A DNA stretch of 64,000 nucleotides, taken from NCBI RefSeq assembly GCF_029869215.1, contig NZ_JARWPM010000209.1, forward strand, positions 1 to 64,000, given 5' to 3'. The notes beneath the pieces were generated by a model. The model was not told the DNA's origin. It ran no database searches and saw nothing but the letters and a program-made list of their open reading frames with translations. This document shows, piece after piece, positions 44,099 to 53,379 of this stretch. The first letter of the stretch is position 1; the number at the start of each line of letters is the position of its first letter. Source of the stretch: Nocardia carnea (lineage in GTDB: Bacteria > Actinomycetota > Actinomycetes > Mycobacteriales > Mycobacteriaceae). A program made the position numbers and the translations under genes.

Positions 44099-45247
44099 TC
44101 ACCACTCCGCGAACGAACCGTCGGCGTGCCGCCAGATCGGGTTGCGCCACCGATGCCCGATGGCCGCCCGCTCGGTCACGTATTCCTCGTTGATCTCGAT
44201 GCCCAGGCCGGGACCGGCCGGGATCCGCACCTGTCCGTCGGCGTAGGTGAACACCGCCGGATCCACCAGGTAGTCCAGCAGCTCGTTGGTGGTGTTGTAG
44301 TGGATGCCCAGGCTCTGTTCCTGGATGGTCGCGTTGTAGCAGCCGGCGTCGATCTGCAGGCACGCGGCGAGCGCGATCGGTCCGAGCGGGCAGTGCAGGG
44401 CCAGCGCGACATCGTAGGCCTCGGCCATCTGCGCGATCTTGCGGGCTTCGGTGATGCCGCCGCAGTGCGAGGGGTCGGGCTGGATGATATCGACCGCGCC
44501 CGAAGCGAGCACCGATTTGAAATCCCAGCGGGAGAACAGCCGCTCACCGAGCGCGATCGGAACGGGCGAATTACGCAGCACGTCCACCACGCTGTCGACG
44601 TGCTCGGACAGTACCGGTTCCTCGACGAACATCAGGCGGAACGGTTCCAGTTCGCGCAGCAGCACCTTGGCCATCGGCTTGTGCACCCGGCCGTGGAAAT
44701 CCACGCCGATACCGATATTCGGGCCGACCGCGTCGCGGACCGCCGCGACATTGGCCACGCACCGGTCGATCTTGTCCCAGGTATCGAGGTACTGCAGTTC
44801 CTCGGTGCCGTTCATCTTCACCGCGGTGAAACCGCGGTCCACGGCGTCCCGGGCGGCCCGCGCCGTTTCGCCCGGCCGGTCGCCGCCGATCCAGGAGTAC
44901 ACCTTGATCCGGTCGCGGACCCGGCCGCCGAGCAGATCGTGCACCGGCACGCCCAGCGCCTTGCCTTTGATATCCCACAGCGCCTGGTCGATGCCCGCCA
45001 GCGCGCTCATATGGATACCGCCACCGCGATAGAACCCGCCACGGTAGAGCACCGTCCACAGATCCTCGATCCGGCCCGGATCCTGCCCGATCAGATAGTC
45101 CGACAGTTCCTCGACCGTCGCGGCGACCGAGGCCGCCCGCCCTTCCAGCACGGGCTCGCCCCAGCCCACGACGCCGTCGTCGGTTTCGATGCGCACGAAC
45201 AGCCAGCGCGGCGGCACCGTGTACGTCGTGATCGACGCGATCTTCAT
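44099..45247 (-). CDS. dgoD: D-galactonate dehydratase
   Basis: A 382-residue enolase-superfamily dehydratase of the DgoD type. It has the capping N-domain with [17 protein letters not shown], magnesium-ligand acids (D, E, E in the [19 protein letters not shown] and GERLFSRW segments) and the base histidine in [13 protein letters not shown]. It turns D-galactonate to 2-keto-3-deoxygalactonate. The length matches E. coli DgoD (382). The gene is flanked by DgoA and the transporter in the order expected for a De Ley-Doudoroff operon. Confidence is high because family and context agree. Confidence 0.93.
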   Translation of the reverse strand: MKIASITTYTVPPRWLFVRIETDDGVVGWGEPVLEGRAASVAATVEELSDYLIGQDPGRIEDLWTVLYRGGFYRGGGIHMSALAGIDQALWDIKGKALGVPVHDLLGGRVRDRIKVYSWIGGDRPGETARAARDAVDRGFTAVKMNGTEELQYLDTWDKIDRCVANVAAVRDAVGPNIGIGVDFHGRVHKPMAKVLLRELEPFRLMFVEEPVLSEHVDSVVDVLRNSPVPIALGERLFSRWDFKSVLASGAVDIIQPDPSHCGGITEARKIAQMAEAYDVALALHCPLGPIALAACLQIDAGCYNATIQEQSLGIHYNTTNELLDYLVDPAVFTYADGQVRIPAGPGLGIEINEEYVTERAAIGHRWRNPIWRHADGSFAEW

Positions 45248-45295
45248 TGCTTTCCTCCTGTGCAGCGGACTGCGTTGTCCGGTGACGTGCGGGTA

Positions 45296-45919
45296 CTACC
45301 GGGCCGATGCCCAGACGGCCGCGAGCCGGCGGGCTTTCGCCCGCACCTGATCTGCGGTGTCGCCCGGCCGGTAGGCGGCCGTGCCGATACCGGCGCCACC
45401 GGCTCCGGCGGCGCGCCATTCGGCAAGGTTCGATTCGTCGACCCCGCCGACCGGCAGCATTTCCACCTCGGCGGGCAGGACGGCCCGCACGGCGCGCATC
45501 CCGGAGATGCCGAGCGCCTCGGACGGGAACAGCTTGAGGCTGCGCGCGCCGGCCCGGACCGCCGCGAACGCTTCCGTGGGGGTCGCGACGCCGGGATAGG
45601 GACGCATTCCGCCGGCCACGGTCGCGGCGATCACCTCGGGGTTCGTATCCGGGGACACGATGATGGTGGCACCGGCCGCGCGGGCCCGCTCCACCTCCTC
45701 GACGCGCAGGACCGTTCCGGCGCCGATGGGGCACACCGCGCCGAAGTTCGCGGCCAGGATCTCGAGCGAACGGAACGGGTCCGGCGAGTTGAGCGGCACC
45801 TCGATGGCATGGAAACCTGCCTCCACCAGCGCCGCGCCCACGGCGGCGACTTCGCCGGGGGTGATACCGCGCAGGATCGCGACCAATCCCGACCCGGTTG
45901 TCTCCGGTGATTCGCCCAT
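45296..45919 (-). CDS. dgoA: 2-dehydro-3-deoxy-6-phosphogalactonate aldolase
   Basis: The 207-residue aldolase contains the Schiff-base lysine in SLKLFPSEALG and the glutamate in AIEVPLNSPDP, the DgoA variant of the KDPG aldolase family (the EVPLNSP stretch distinguishes it from Eda). It splits KDPGal to pyruvate and glyceraldehyde 3-phosphate. GAGGAGA before ATG 45919 sets the start; an ATG at 45943, eight codons upstream, is possible. It lies between DgoK and DgoD on one transcript and is clearly distinct from the Eda-like protein at 15918. Confidence 0.92.
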   Translation of the reverse strand: MGESPETTGSGLVAILRGITPGEVAAVGAALVEAGFHAIEVPLNSPDPFRSLEILAANFGAVCPIGAGTVLRVEEVERARAAGATIIVSPDTNPEVIAATVAGGMRPYPGVATPTEAFAAVRAGARSLKLFPSEALGISGMRAVRAVLPAEVEMLPVGGVDESNLAEWRAAGAGGAGIGTAAYRPGDTADQVRAKARRLAAVWASAR

Positions 45920-45957
45920 CAACTTCTCCTCGGTAGTCGTCATCTGTCCTCGCCCGC

Positions 45958-46971
45958 TCATCGCCGTTGCCGTTCCGGTGCCGTCAGTCCGGCGGCGGCG
46001 GCGATCGACCACAAACCGGTGGCGGTGGCGTCCTCCCGCACGATCTCCGTCCGTGCCCCGCACCGCGCCAAGGCGATCGCGTAGCGCCGGCACAGGTCGG
46101 CGGCACCGCAGAGCACGATCGGGTCCGCCGTGGGATACCGCGGCAGCGCATGCCGCACCTCGTCGGCGATGACGACACCGGAGAGGTAGTCGGCCAGTGC
46201 GGCCGGGGCGAGCAGGTCGTCGAGTACCAGTGCCCGCGCACCGAACAAGGCGGTCCCGAGCCCTTGGTCGCGGGCCGAGAAGCCGGCGGTCAGGCCGCGG
46301 GCGAAGGCCGTGTCGTCGCGCCGCGCGGTGGTCGCGGTATGGCTCAGCAGACCGTACCGGGTGACGAGTCCGTACAGCTCACCGGTCATGGCGGTGGTGA
46401 AGGACGCCACCGTGCCGTCCTCGACCCGCACCCATTTGGTGTGCGTACCCGGCAGCACCAGCGTATGTGCGGCGCCGGGGCGTTTCATCAGCTCGAGCGC
46501 GCCCACGACCTGGGTTTCTTCGCCGCGCAGGACGTCACCGGGGAGGTCGTGCCGCGGGTCCGAGGGGATGCGCAGGCCGGGGACCAGGTGGACGACGCCC
46601 TGGTCGAACCGGATCTCGGTCAGTTCGCGGGCGGTGTGTTCGAGGCGCGCGGGAACGGTCAGGTAGCCGGCCTCGCGCCAGCCCTGGGCGCTGCCCACCA
46701 TGCCGCAGGCCAGTGCCGGGATCCCCGGGTGGGCGTGTACCCAGTCGCCGCAGATCCGCAGATACGCCGTCTCGTAGGCGTGCGCCCGGGCCGCCGGATC
46801 GCCGGCGTCGATACCTTCGGCGAGTTCGAGCAGGCCGCCGGCCCGGCTGCGGGTGTCGAGGATACGGCCGTCGTCGCCGAGCAGCCAGGAACGCATCGAT
46901 GTCGTACCCCAGTCGAGTGCGATGAGGCGCGGCGTCGGGAGCCCAGGCCGGTCCGGTGTCATGACCGTCAC
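45958..46971 (-). CDS. dgoK: 2-dehydro-3-deoxygalactonokinase
   Basis: A DgoK-family kinase, 337 residues from GTG 46971 or 334 from ATG 46962. It carries the N-terminal ALDWGTTSMRSW nucleotide/sugar fold, ACGMVGSAQGW and the LPGTHTKWV loop that holds phosphate, all standard for the family. It phosphorylates 2-keto-3-deoxygalactonate. It opens the operon and faces the IclR regulator, with 58 bases between its GTG and that gene's ATG; this short gap has inverted GTCCC/GGGAC hexamers suited to IclR binding. Confidence 0.92.
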   Translation of the reverse strand: MTVMTPDRPGLPTPRLIALDWGTTSMRSWLLGDDGRILDTRSRAGGLLELAEGIDAGDPAARAHAYETAYLRICGDWVHAHPGIPALACGMVGSAQGWREAGYLTVPARLEHTARELTEIRFDQGVVHLVPGLRIPSDPRHDLPGDVLRGEETQVVGALELMKRPGAAHTLVLPGTHTKWVRVEDGTVASFTTAMTGELYGLVTRYGLLSHTATTARRDDTAFARGLTAGFSARDQGLGTALFGARALVLDDLLAPAALADYLSGVVIADEVRHALPRYPTADPIVLCGAADLCRRYAIALARCGARTEIVREDATATGLWSIAAAAGLTAPERQRR

Positions 46972-46983
46972 TATGAACAGGAC

Positions 46984-47020
46984 GTCCCGTTATTTCCAAC
47001 CTGATCCCTATTTGTGGGAC
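46984..47020. promoter_or_regulatory. Inverted GTCCC/GGGAC pair in dgo-IclR divergent promoter
   Basis: GTCCC at 46984-46988 and GGGAC at 47016-47020 bracket the AT-rich centre of the 58-base gap between the dgoK and IclR starts. The spacing is longer than a simple palindrome, but IclR proteins often use extended sites. It is a candidate operator only. Confidence 0.35.
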
Positions 47021-47029
47021 CGTAGCGGA

Positions 47030-47800
47030 ATGAGCAGCCCGCACGACGACATTCCCCCCGGTACCCAGACCCTCGCGCGGGGCCTCGCCGTGATCCGGGC
47101 GGTCGCCGACGGCGCGCAGGGCCTGCGCGGGATCGTCGAGCACACCGGCCTGGGCCGCAGCAGTACCCACCGGCTGGCTCAGCTACTGGTGAACCAGGGA
47201 TTTCTGCGCCACGACAAACGGGGTTACGCGCTCGGTCCGGCGCTGATCGAACTCGGCTTCAAAGCGCTGCACGGCAACCCACTGCCGGTGGTGGCGCGGC
47301 CGGTGCTCGAGGAACTGTCGGCGACCGTGCTCGATACCGTCCATCTGGGCGTCGAAGACGGCGGTTCGGTGCTCTACCTGGATAAACTGCCGGGGTCGCG
47401 GGGTGCGGAGATGCGCTCGCGGATCGGGTACCGCATGCCGCTCAGCCGCGCCGGCGTCGGCAAAGCGTTGCTGCTCGACGCCGCCGACCGCTGGGCCGAC
47501 CAGTACGCCGCCGACGAGTCACAGGTTCCGGCCGCCGCCCGCCACGACGACCTGGACGGGTTCCTCACCCGGATGCGCGAATACGCCAGAACCGGCGCGG
47601 CGCTGGATCTCGAGGACAACGAACCGGGCATCCGCTGCGTCGCGGCGCCGATCCGCGATGCGTCCCGTGCCATCGTGGGCGCGGTGAGTGTTTCGGCGAC
47701 CACGCCGTATATGCCCGACGAACGGATGCGCGGCCTGATCCCCGTCGTCCGGCGGGCGGCGGGGCGGATCTCCGCCTCGCTCGGCTACCTCGTGCCCTGA
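47030..47800 (+). CDS. IclR-family regulator of the dgo operon
   Basis: A 256-residue IclR protein with the N-terminal winged HTH (TLARGLAVIRAVADGAQGL, then STHRLAQLLVNQGF) and C-terminal effector domain (SRAGVGKALLLDA, DNEPGIRCVAAPI). ATG 47030 is selected since it gives normal family length; the open frame to 46853 overlaps the kinase promoter. Divergent to dgoK, it should repress or tune galactonate catabolism, responding to galactonate or a 2-keto intermediate. This follows from position. Confidence 0.87.
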   Translation: MSSPHDDIPPGTQTLARGLAVIRAVADGAQGLRGIVEHTGLGRSSTHRLAQLLVNQGFLRHDKRGYALGPALIELGFKALHGNPLPVVARPVLEELSATVLDTVHLGVEDGGSVLYLDKLPGSRGAEMRSRIGYRMPLSRAGVGKALLLDAADRWADQYAADESQVPAAARHDDLDGFLTRMREYARTGAALDLEDNEPGIRCVAAPIRDASRAIVGAVSVSATTPYMPDERMRGLIPVVRRAAGRISASLGYLVP

Positions 47801-47962
47801 CCCCGGCGTCCCCGGGCCGACCCCGGTTCCGGCGCGGCGGACATGATGAACGGACTACGCGTTCCCGGCGGACTACGGACCTGCGCGACGGCCGGCAAAC
47901 CCGTCGCCGCATCCGCTCCGCGTACCGGGTAACGCGCCCCCTGCCGAAAGGACCTCGCCGAA

Positions 47963-49117
47963 ATGTACGAACTGGACGAAGACGAAACCGCGGTGGTCGC
48001 GCTGGTGGCGGACTTCGTCGACCGCGAAGTCGCCCCGGTCGTCCGCGAACTCGAACACAGCAACACCTACCCGGAGACCCTCATCGAGCAGATGAAGACG
48101 ATGGGCATCTTCGGGCTGGCGATTCCCGAACCCTGGGGCGAGGCCGCGGTTTCGGCGCCCTGCTACGCCGCGGTGACCGAGGAACTGGCACGCGGCTGGA
48201 TGAGCCTGGCGGGCGCGATGGGCGGGCATACGGTGGTCGCGAAACTCTTGCTGGCGTTCGGCACCCGGCAGCAGCAGGACCACTATCTCCCGCGGATGGC
48301 CACCGGGGAGATCCGGGCGACCATGGCGTTGACCGAACCCGGCGGCGGCTCCGACCTGCAGGCCATCCGAACCTGGGCCCGTCGCGCCGGCGACCGCTAT
48401 GTGATCAACGGCGCGAAGACCTGGATCACCAATGCCCGGCGCTCCCAGCTGATCGCGCTGCTGTGCAAAACCGACCGGGACGCGGTGCCCCCGCATCGCG
48501 GCGTGAGCATACTGCTGGTGGAGCACGGCCCCGGTTTCGACGTGTCGCGCGATCTACCGAAACTCGGCTACAAGGGTGTCGAGAGCTGTGAGCTGTCCTT
48601 CACCGATTTCGAGGTGCCCGCCTCCGCGCTGCTGGGCACCGAGGAGGGTAAGGGTTTCGCACAGATGATGCGCGGTCTGGAAATGGGCCGCATCCAGGTG
48701 GCGTCGCGGGCCCTGGGCGTCGGCCGGGCCGCACTGGAGGATTCGCTGCGCTACGCCCAGCAACGGGAGAGCTTCGGCCGCCCGATCTGGGAACACCAGT
48801 CCATCAGCAATTATCTTGCCGAGATGGCGACGAAACTCACCGCGGCCCGCCAGCTGGTGATGTACGCGGCCCGTCGCTACGAATCCGGGCAGCGCGCCGA
48901 TATGGAAGCCGGTATGGCGAAACTGTTCGCCTCGGAAACCGCCATGCAGATCGCGCTCGACGCGGTCCGGATCCACGGCGGCTACGGCTATTCCACCGAA
49001 TTCGACGTCGAACGGTATTTCCGGGACGCTCCGCTGATGATCGTCGGCGAGGGCACCAACGAAATCCAGAAGAATGTGATCACCCGTCAGCTGATCGCCC
49101 GGAACAAGAACCGCTGA
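47963..49117 (+). CDS. Acyl-CoA dehydrogenase
   Basis: A full-length 384-residue acyl-CoA dehydrogenase. It has FAD-binding ALTEPGGGSD and WITNARR, catalytic and surrounding sequence with IVGEGTNEIQKNVI (glutamate in the VGEGT loop region), and an ARQLVMYAARRYESG helix. It is likely a short- or branched-chain acyl-CoA enzyme. GAAAGG upstream of ATG 47963 supports the start. The gene stands alone, 162 bases after the IclR gene, and is followed by a degenerate SnoaL-like fragment. The substrate is not decided. Confidence 0.88.
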   Translation: MYELDEDETAVVALVADFVDREVAPVVRELEHSNTYPETLIEQMKTMGIFGLAIPEPWGEAAVSAPCYAAVTEELARGWMSLAGAMGGHTVVAKLLLAFGTRQQQDHYLPRMATGEIRATMALTEPGGGSDLQAIRTWARRAGDRYVINGAKTWITNARRSQLIALLCKTDRDAVPPHRGVSILLVEHGPGFDVSRDLPKLGYKGVESCELSFTDFEVPASALLGTEEGKGFAQMMRGLEMGRIQVASRALGVGRAALEDSLRYAQQRESFGRPIWEHQSISNYLAEMATKLTAARQLVMYAARRYESGQRADMEAGMAKLFASETAMQIALDAVRIHGGYGYSTEFDVERYFRDAPLMIVGEGTNEIQKNVITRQLIARNKNR

Positions 49118-49194
49118 GGTGGGAGCGAGTGCCCGGTTCGCGGAGTCCGGCATCGGGCCGCGGCAACGACCGGTCATGCGCTTGCCGCGAGCCC

Positions 49195-49324
49195 GGTCCG
49201 GCAGGCTTCTACGCTACGGCGCAGTGGTTGCGTGCAACCTACGCCGATCTCCGCTGGGAGATCCACGAGACCGCCGCCTCCTCCGATGTGGTCGCCGTGC
49301 ACACCGCCATGTCCGGCCGCCAGG
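49195..49324 (+). pseudogene. Fragment of SnoaL-like ester-cyclase-type protein
   Basis: In frame with 49129, residues read FYATAQWLRATYADLRWEIH and then SDVVAVHTAMSGRQ. This matches the central strands of SnoaL-like polyketide/ester cyclases with their conserved aromatic and histidine positions. The normal N-terminus is missing upstream and the frame runs into the convergent hydantoinase gene's end at 49325, so only about 43 codons of homology remain. It is best read as a gene remnant cut by rearrangement at the hydantoinase border. Confidence 0.5.
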
Positions 49325-50704
49325 TCAGCAGAGCCGGAAATCGAGCGGCGCCGCCTCGATATGCCGGCCCCGGGGCATGGGGTCGAGTAGCTGTCCGTCG
49401 TGCACCACGGCCGTGCCCCGGACGAGCACCGTGACCGGTTTGCCCCGCAGCCGGCGTCCTTCGTAGGGGGTGTAATCGGTCGCCATATGCAAGGACTCGG
49501 TGGTGACGGTCCATTCGAGGCCGGGGTCCCAGAGAACGATATCGGCGTCCGCGCCGGGCATCAGGGACCCCTTCCGCGGATACAAACCGTTGGTGCGGGC
49601 GGGGTTCGCCGCGGTGAGTTCGACGAACCTGCTCGGGGTCAGCCCCAGCTCGCCCACATAGTGCGAAAAGATCACGGGCAGGCGGGTTTCGACGCCGGGC
49701 AGGCCGTTCGGCATATGCCGGACATCGTGACGGTGCACCTTCTTCTGCGCCGTGTCGTAACAGCAGTGGTCGGAACCGATGGTGGTGATCTGGCCGGTGA
49801 ACAGGTGGCGGCCGAGCCCTTCGACGACCGCCGCGGAACGTAGCGGTGGGCAGCAGACGAAACGTTCCGGATCGCTGCCGCGGTAAGCGGTGTCGTCGAG
49901 GGTCAGATGGTGGGTGACCGCTTCGGTGAACGCGATGAGCCCGCGTGTGCGCGCCTCCGCGACCAGTTCGACGGCCGCCGCGGTCGATTGGTGCACGAAG
50001 TAGACCGGCGCCCGCTGCGATTCGGCAATCGCGAGAATGGCGGCGACGGAAGCGGTTTCGGCCAGCTCCGGCCGGGTTTGTGCCATCTGTGCCGCATCGA
50101 GACCGGTGGAAGCGGCCGCGAACCGCTGGGCGTCGGTGACGATGGCATCGGATTCGCAATGGATGACGACCATGCCGCCGAGGTCGCGGGTGGTCTGCAT
50201 CGTCCGGAGGATGGTGTGCTCGTCGGCCATCGTTTCTCCCGCGTAGGTGGTGAACATCTTCACCGTGCGGATTCCGGCATCGGCCAGGGTGGCCAGTTGT
50301 CCGGCGGTGGTGTCGTTCCATTCGACGACGCAGGCGTGCAGCGCCGAATCACACAGCCCGTCGCCGGCTTTCGCGCGCTGTTTCTCGGCCGCGTCGAGCG
50401 GCTGCTGCCCCGGCCGGGGTATGGCGAAGTCGATAATGGTAGTGGTGCCGCCGAACACCGCCGCTGTGGTGCATTCCCGGTAGGAGTCCAGTGAGGTGAA
50501 CTCGCCGGAGGTGAATCCGACATGGCAATGCGGGTCCACGCCGCCGGGCAGGACGAGTTTCCCGGTGGCATCGATGACCTCGGCCGCGGCGTCGACCGCG
50601 GTACCGGGCGCGAGCACCGCCGCGATCGTATCGCCCTCGATCAGCAGATCCGCCGGACCCGACCAGTGTGCTTCGACGACGGTTCCGCCGCGTATCACCT
50701 TCAT
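49325..50704 (-). CDS. Dihydropyrimidinase/hydantoinase-family amidohydrolase
   Basis: A 459-residue cyclic amidase. It has metal-binding H59 and H61 in GGVDPHCHVGF, the lysine for carbamylation K149 (RTVKMFTTY) and the later FVHQSTAAA and SDHCCYDT segments, all in the dihydropyrimidinase order. It opens hydantoins, dihydropyrimidines or similar cyclic ureides with two zinc ions. Its ATG overlaps the stop of the allophanate-hydrolase-like gene. The C-terminal 20 residues are short relative to classical dihydropyrimidinases. The exact substrate is open. Confidence 0.9.
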   Translation of the reverse strand: MKVIRGGTVVEAHWSGPADLLIEGDTIAAVLAPGTAVDAAAEVIDATGKLVLPGGVDPHCHVGFTSGEFTSLDSYRECTTAAVFGGTTTIIDFAIPRPGQQPLDAAEKQRAKAGDGLCDSALHACVVEWNDTTAGQLATLADAGIRTVKMFTTYAGETMADEHTILRTMQTTRDLGGMVVIHCESDAIVTDAQRFAAASTGLDAAQMAQTRPELAETASVAAILAIAESQRAPVYFVHQSTAAAVELVAEARTRGLIAFTEAVTHHLTLDDTAYRGSDPERFVCCPPLRSAAVVEGLGRHLFTGQITTIGSDHCCYDTAQKKVHRHDVRHMPNGLPGVETRLPVIFSHYVGELGLTPSRFVELTAANPARTNGLYPRKGSLMPGADADIVLWDPGLEWTVTTESLHMATDYTPYEGRRLRGKPVTVLVRGTAVVHDGQLLDPMPRGRHIEAAPLDFRLC

Positions 50705-51087
50705 CGCGTGGCCTCCCGGTAGGCGACCCATCCGCCGCGATCGCTGATATCGATGACGCCGGGGGCCGCCAACGCCTCCCTGCGCATTCGCATCGACAGG
50801 GAGCCGCGTCGGTCCGCCAGTTCGATAACCCCCAGTTCGAGTTCTTCCGGCTCGCGGGGGAGTAGTTCCTCGCGCAGGACGTCGTATTCGACTTCGTAGA
50901 GTTCGCCCGGTACGACGAAGCCGCCGCTGCCGACCGGGTGCAGGCCGGGGAATTCATCGCGTACCGAATAGAACCGGTAGCGCGGTGCCGTCTCGACCGG
51001 GCCGAGGAAACGCGCGCGATGCAGCGCGTCGTGCAACGTGCCGCCGGACATCGCCTGCCCGTTGACGAACATCGTGACAACTGCCAT
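50701..51087 (-). CDS. Allophanate-hydrolase C-domain-like protein
   Basis: The 128-residue protein matches the C-terminal gamma-glutamylcyclotransferase-like domain seen in allophanate hydrolases (AtzF) and in stand-alone paralogues: FVNGQAMSGG, the RFYSVRDEFPGLHPV segment and EEELLPREPEELELGVIELA. Alone it may decarboxylate or isomerise a small nitrogen compound or act as a chaperone. It is coupled to the hydantoinase by ATGA overlap and follows the FAD oxidase by 15 bases, so it works on the same pathway. Confidence 0.75.
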   Translation of the reverse strand: MAVVTMFVNGQAMSGGTLHDALHRARFLGPVETAPRYRFYSVRDEFPGLHPVGSGGFVVPGELYEVEYDVLREELLPREPEELELGVIELADRRGSLSMRMRREALAAPGVIDISDRGGWVAYREATR

Positions 51088-51102
51088 GGGAAATCTGTTC
51101 CT

Positions 51103-52248
51103 TCAGTGTGCTTGTCGTGGGACCAGACGGGTCGGCGTGAACGCCGAGATGTCGATATCGGGTTCTTTCTCGTGCACCAGCGCGGTGAGGATTTGTGCCC
51201 ACAGCGGTGCGAAGGTGAAGGAATAGGTGCCGCCCGCGACGAACAGTCCCGGCGCCGCGTCGAGCGGGCCGATCACGGGCATCTCGTCGGGGGTTGTGAC
51301 GACCGGCCCGGTCCACGCGTCGAGAAGTGGTCCGTGCAGTGCCGGGAGCAGCCGTTCGACCTGGGCGAGATTGCCCGTCGTGCTGTCGTCGCGCAGGGGT
51401 GCTGCGGCACGGTCGTGGAACGGTCCGGCCGGCCATCCGCCGCCCAGAACGAGCCGATCGCGCCGGTCCTGTTTGATCGACATACCCTCGCCGACGTGCT
51501 GTACCAGCACATCGAGGGTGCGGGGCGGCGCTGCGAGCGAATGCATTTGCAGTGACCGGGGTGTCAGGTCCAGGTCGACGCCCGCCAGCGCGGCGATCGC
51601 GGCCATCCAGGGACCGGCCGCGTTGATGACCGCGCGGGTTGCCCAGGTCAGCGCCGGCGTGGTCACCTGCCAGGCCCCGCTCGCGTATGCGAGGCCGGTG
51701 ACCGGGGTATCGGGGTGCAGCCGCGCGCCTTCGGCGACCGCCTGCCGGAGCATGGCCGGCCCGGCGAGGTCGGGTTCGGCGAAACCGTCCCAGGGGCACC
51801 AGGTGGCCGCTTCGACCGTGGGCCCGAGCAAGGGGAGCGCGCGCCGGGCTTCCGCTCCGGTGAGCACCTCGGTGGGTATGCCCGCGGCCTGTTCCCACCG
51901 GTGCTTGGTGTGCAGGGCGCGCACCTGGTCCTCGGTTTCGGCGACCATGAAACCACCGCAACGATTGAGGCCGAGGCCGGGTACGGTGTCGCCGAGTATG
52001 TCCCACAAGGCACTTGTTGCTTTTTGGAGCGGAAGCAGTTTCTCGACGTCGACGGCCGTGCCCTGACCGGGGCGCCGGGTGTGGATGGTCTGGATGTGCA
52101 GATTGCCGGCGGTGGTTCCCGAGCCCGCGGTATTCGGAACCGTGCGGTCGAGCACGGCGACCCGCAGCCCCGATCGGGTCAGCGCCACCGCGGTGGCTGC
52201 GCCCACGATTCCCGCGCCGACGACGACGGCGTCCACCTCAGTCGCCAC
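51103..52248 (-). CDS. FAD-dependent D-amino-acid oxidase/dehydrogenase-like protein
   Basis: A 381-residue DAO-family flavoprotein with the FAD motif VVVGAGIVGAATAVAL at 8-23 and the C-terminal GPVVTTPDEMPVIGP and GGTYSFTFAPLWAQ segments. It probably oxidises an amine or imino acid such as a hydroxyproline, sarcosine or D-amino acid analogue. The GTG start at 52248 overlaps the DapA-like gene stop by 11 bases. With the DapA-like lyase it resembles D-hydroxyproline catabolism (oxidase plus deaminase), but the hydantoinase points to a cyclic ureide instead. Confidence 0.85.
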   Translation of the reverse strand: MATEVDAVVVGAGIVGAATAVALTRSGLRVAVLDRTVPNTAGSGTTAGNLHIQTIHTRRPGQGTAVDVEKLLPLQKATSALWDILGDTVPGLGLNRCGGFMVAETEDQVRALHTKHRWEQAAGIPTEVLTGAEARRALPLLGPTVEAATWCPWDGFAEPDLAGPAMLRQAVAEGARLHPDTPVTGLAYASGAWQVTTPALTWATRAVINAAGPWMAAIAALAGVDLDLTPRSLQMHSLAAPPRTLDVLVQHVGEGMSIKQDRRDRLVLGGGWPAGPFHDRAAAPLRDDSTTGNLAQVERLLPALHGPLLDAWTGPVVTTPDEMPVIGPLDAAPGLFVAGGTYSFTFAPLWAQILTALVHEKEPDIDISAFTPTRLVPRQAH

Positions 52249-53203
52249 GGCCGGCTCCTCCGGTGGGCGCGGAGGCTTCGGCGATCCCGGACTCGGTGAT
52301 CACGGCGCGCAGCGCGTCGAGGGTCGCCGGATCCGTCACCGGGAGGAGGGGTTCCCGGACCGCGCCGCCGGGCTGCCCCAGCAGGTTCATCACGGCCTTC
52401 AGCTGTGGAATGGGGGAGGCGTATACACCGCTGTAGTCGGCATTGATGAGCCGTCCGGACAGGGCCCGGTACCTGTCCGCCCACACCCGGGCGGTCTCCG
52501 CGTCGCGGGCCGCGACCGCGCGGTAGAACGGCACCGCGAAGGGTGCGCCGACTCCGCCGCCGTCGATATTGCCGTCGCCGCCGAGTTCGAGCAGCGTCGC
52601 CAGACCCCGGCGGTGCAGGAAACTCCCGAACACCCGGACCCGGTCCGCGACGGCCTCGACGGTGTCGAGCATCGACAGCCAGTCGCCGGTGCTGTCCTTG
52701 ATCGCCACCACATTGTCGAGGCCGGCCAGCCGGGAGAACAGGCCCGGGATCGTCCCCATGTCCAGGGAGACGCCGCGCGGCCAGTTGTAGACCATGAACG
52801 GCAGCGACGTCGCCGAGGAGACGGTGTCGAAGAACCGCACCGTCTCCTCCGCCGAGGTGTGGACATAGGGGGGCGGGGTGGCCAGGACTCCGTCGGCTCC
52901 CGCGGCCGCGGCATGTACGGCCAGTTCGGCGGACTGCCGCGCGGTGTAGGCACTCACGCCGACGACGACCGGAAACCGGCCGGCCACCGCCGCGACGGCC
53001 ACTTCGGCGACCGTTCTCCGTTCGTCACCGGTCTGGCTGAACCACTCGCCGGTACTTCCGTTGACGAGCACACCGTCCACCCCCATGCGCGCGTACAACT
53101 GCATCAGCTCGGTGAGGGCATCGGTATCGAGGGCACCCGAGCGGGTGAACGGGGTCGGGGCCGCGGGCCAGTATCCGGACCACGCGACATCATCGCGATT
53201 CAT
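52238..53203 (-). CDS. DapA-family class I lyase
   Basis: A 321-residue dihydrodipicolinate-synthase-family aldolase/dehydratase with the Schiff-base lysine K169 (VVAIKDSTGD), Y139 and the GSTGE loop at 49-53. Family members cleave or dehydrate keto acids, or deaminate pyrroline-carboxylates. It is not DapA itself given its operon. GGAAGG seven bases before ATG 53203 fixes the start. It leads the leftward operon; a LacI-type operator lies 53 bases upstream, so it is the first gene under that regulator. Confidence 0.85.
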   Translation of the reverse strand: MNRDDVAWSGYWPAAPTPFTRSGALDTDALTELMQLYARMGVDGVLVNGSTGEWFSQTGDERRTVAEVAVAAVAGRFPVVVGVSAYTARQSAELAVHAAAAGADGVLATPPPYVHTSAEETVRFFDTVSSATSLPFMVYNWPRGVSLDMGTIPGLFSRLAGLDNVVAIKDSTGDWLSMLDTVEAVADRVRVFGSFLHRRGLATLLELGGDGNIDGGGVGAPFAVPFYRAVAARDAETARVWADRYRALSGRLINADYSGVYASPIPQLKAVMNLLGQPGGAVREPLLPVTDPATLDALRAVITESGIAEASAPTGGAGRGD

Positions 53204-53256
53204 GGGCTGCCTTCCGAGCGGGCGGAATTCGAAATTCTGTCGATCCGCGGACATTG

Positions 53257-53273
53257 ATGGGATCGATTGCATA
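53257..53273. promoter_or_regulatory. LacI-type operator, copy 1 (ATGGGATCGATTGCATA)
   Basis: A 17-bp element centred on an ATCGAT palindrome lies between the leftward lyase operon and the rightward LacI gene. It is found as an exact 17-bp inverse copy at 54502-54518 in front of the importer genes. Two identical copies within 1.3 kb around a LacI gene make it the likely binding site. Confidence 0.8.
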
Positions 53274-53379
53274 GACTGCCGTCGAATACGTCACCCCGTC
53301 AAGCCCGGAAACGCAGTCGTAACGCGGACCCTGTCGAATGTGGGTGTCCGGCGGACGGACAGAGAGAAATGGAGGACCG

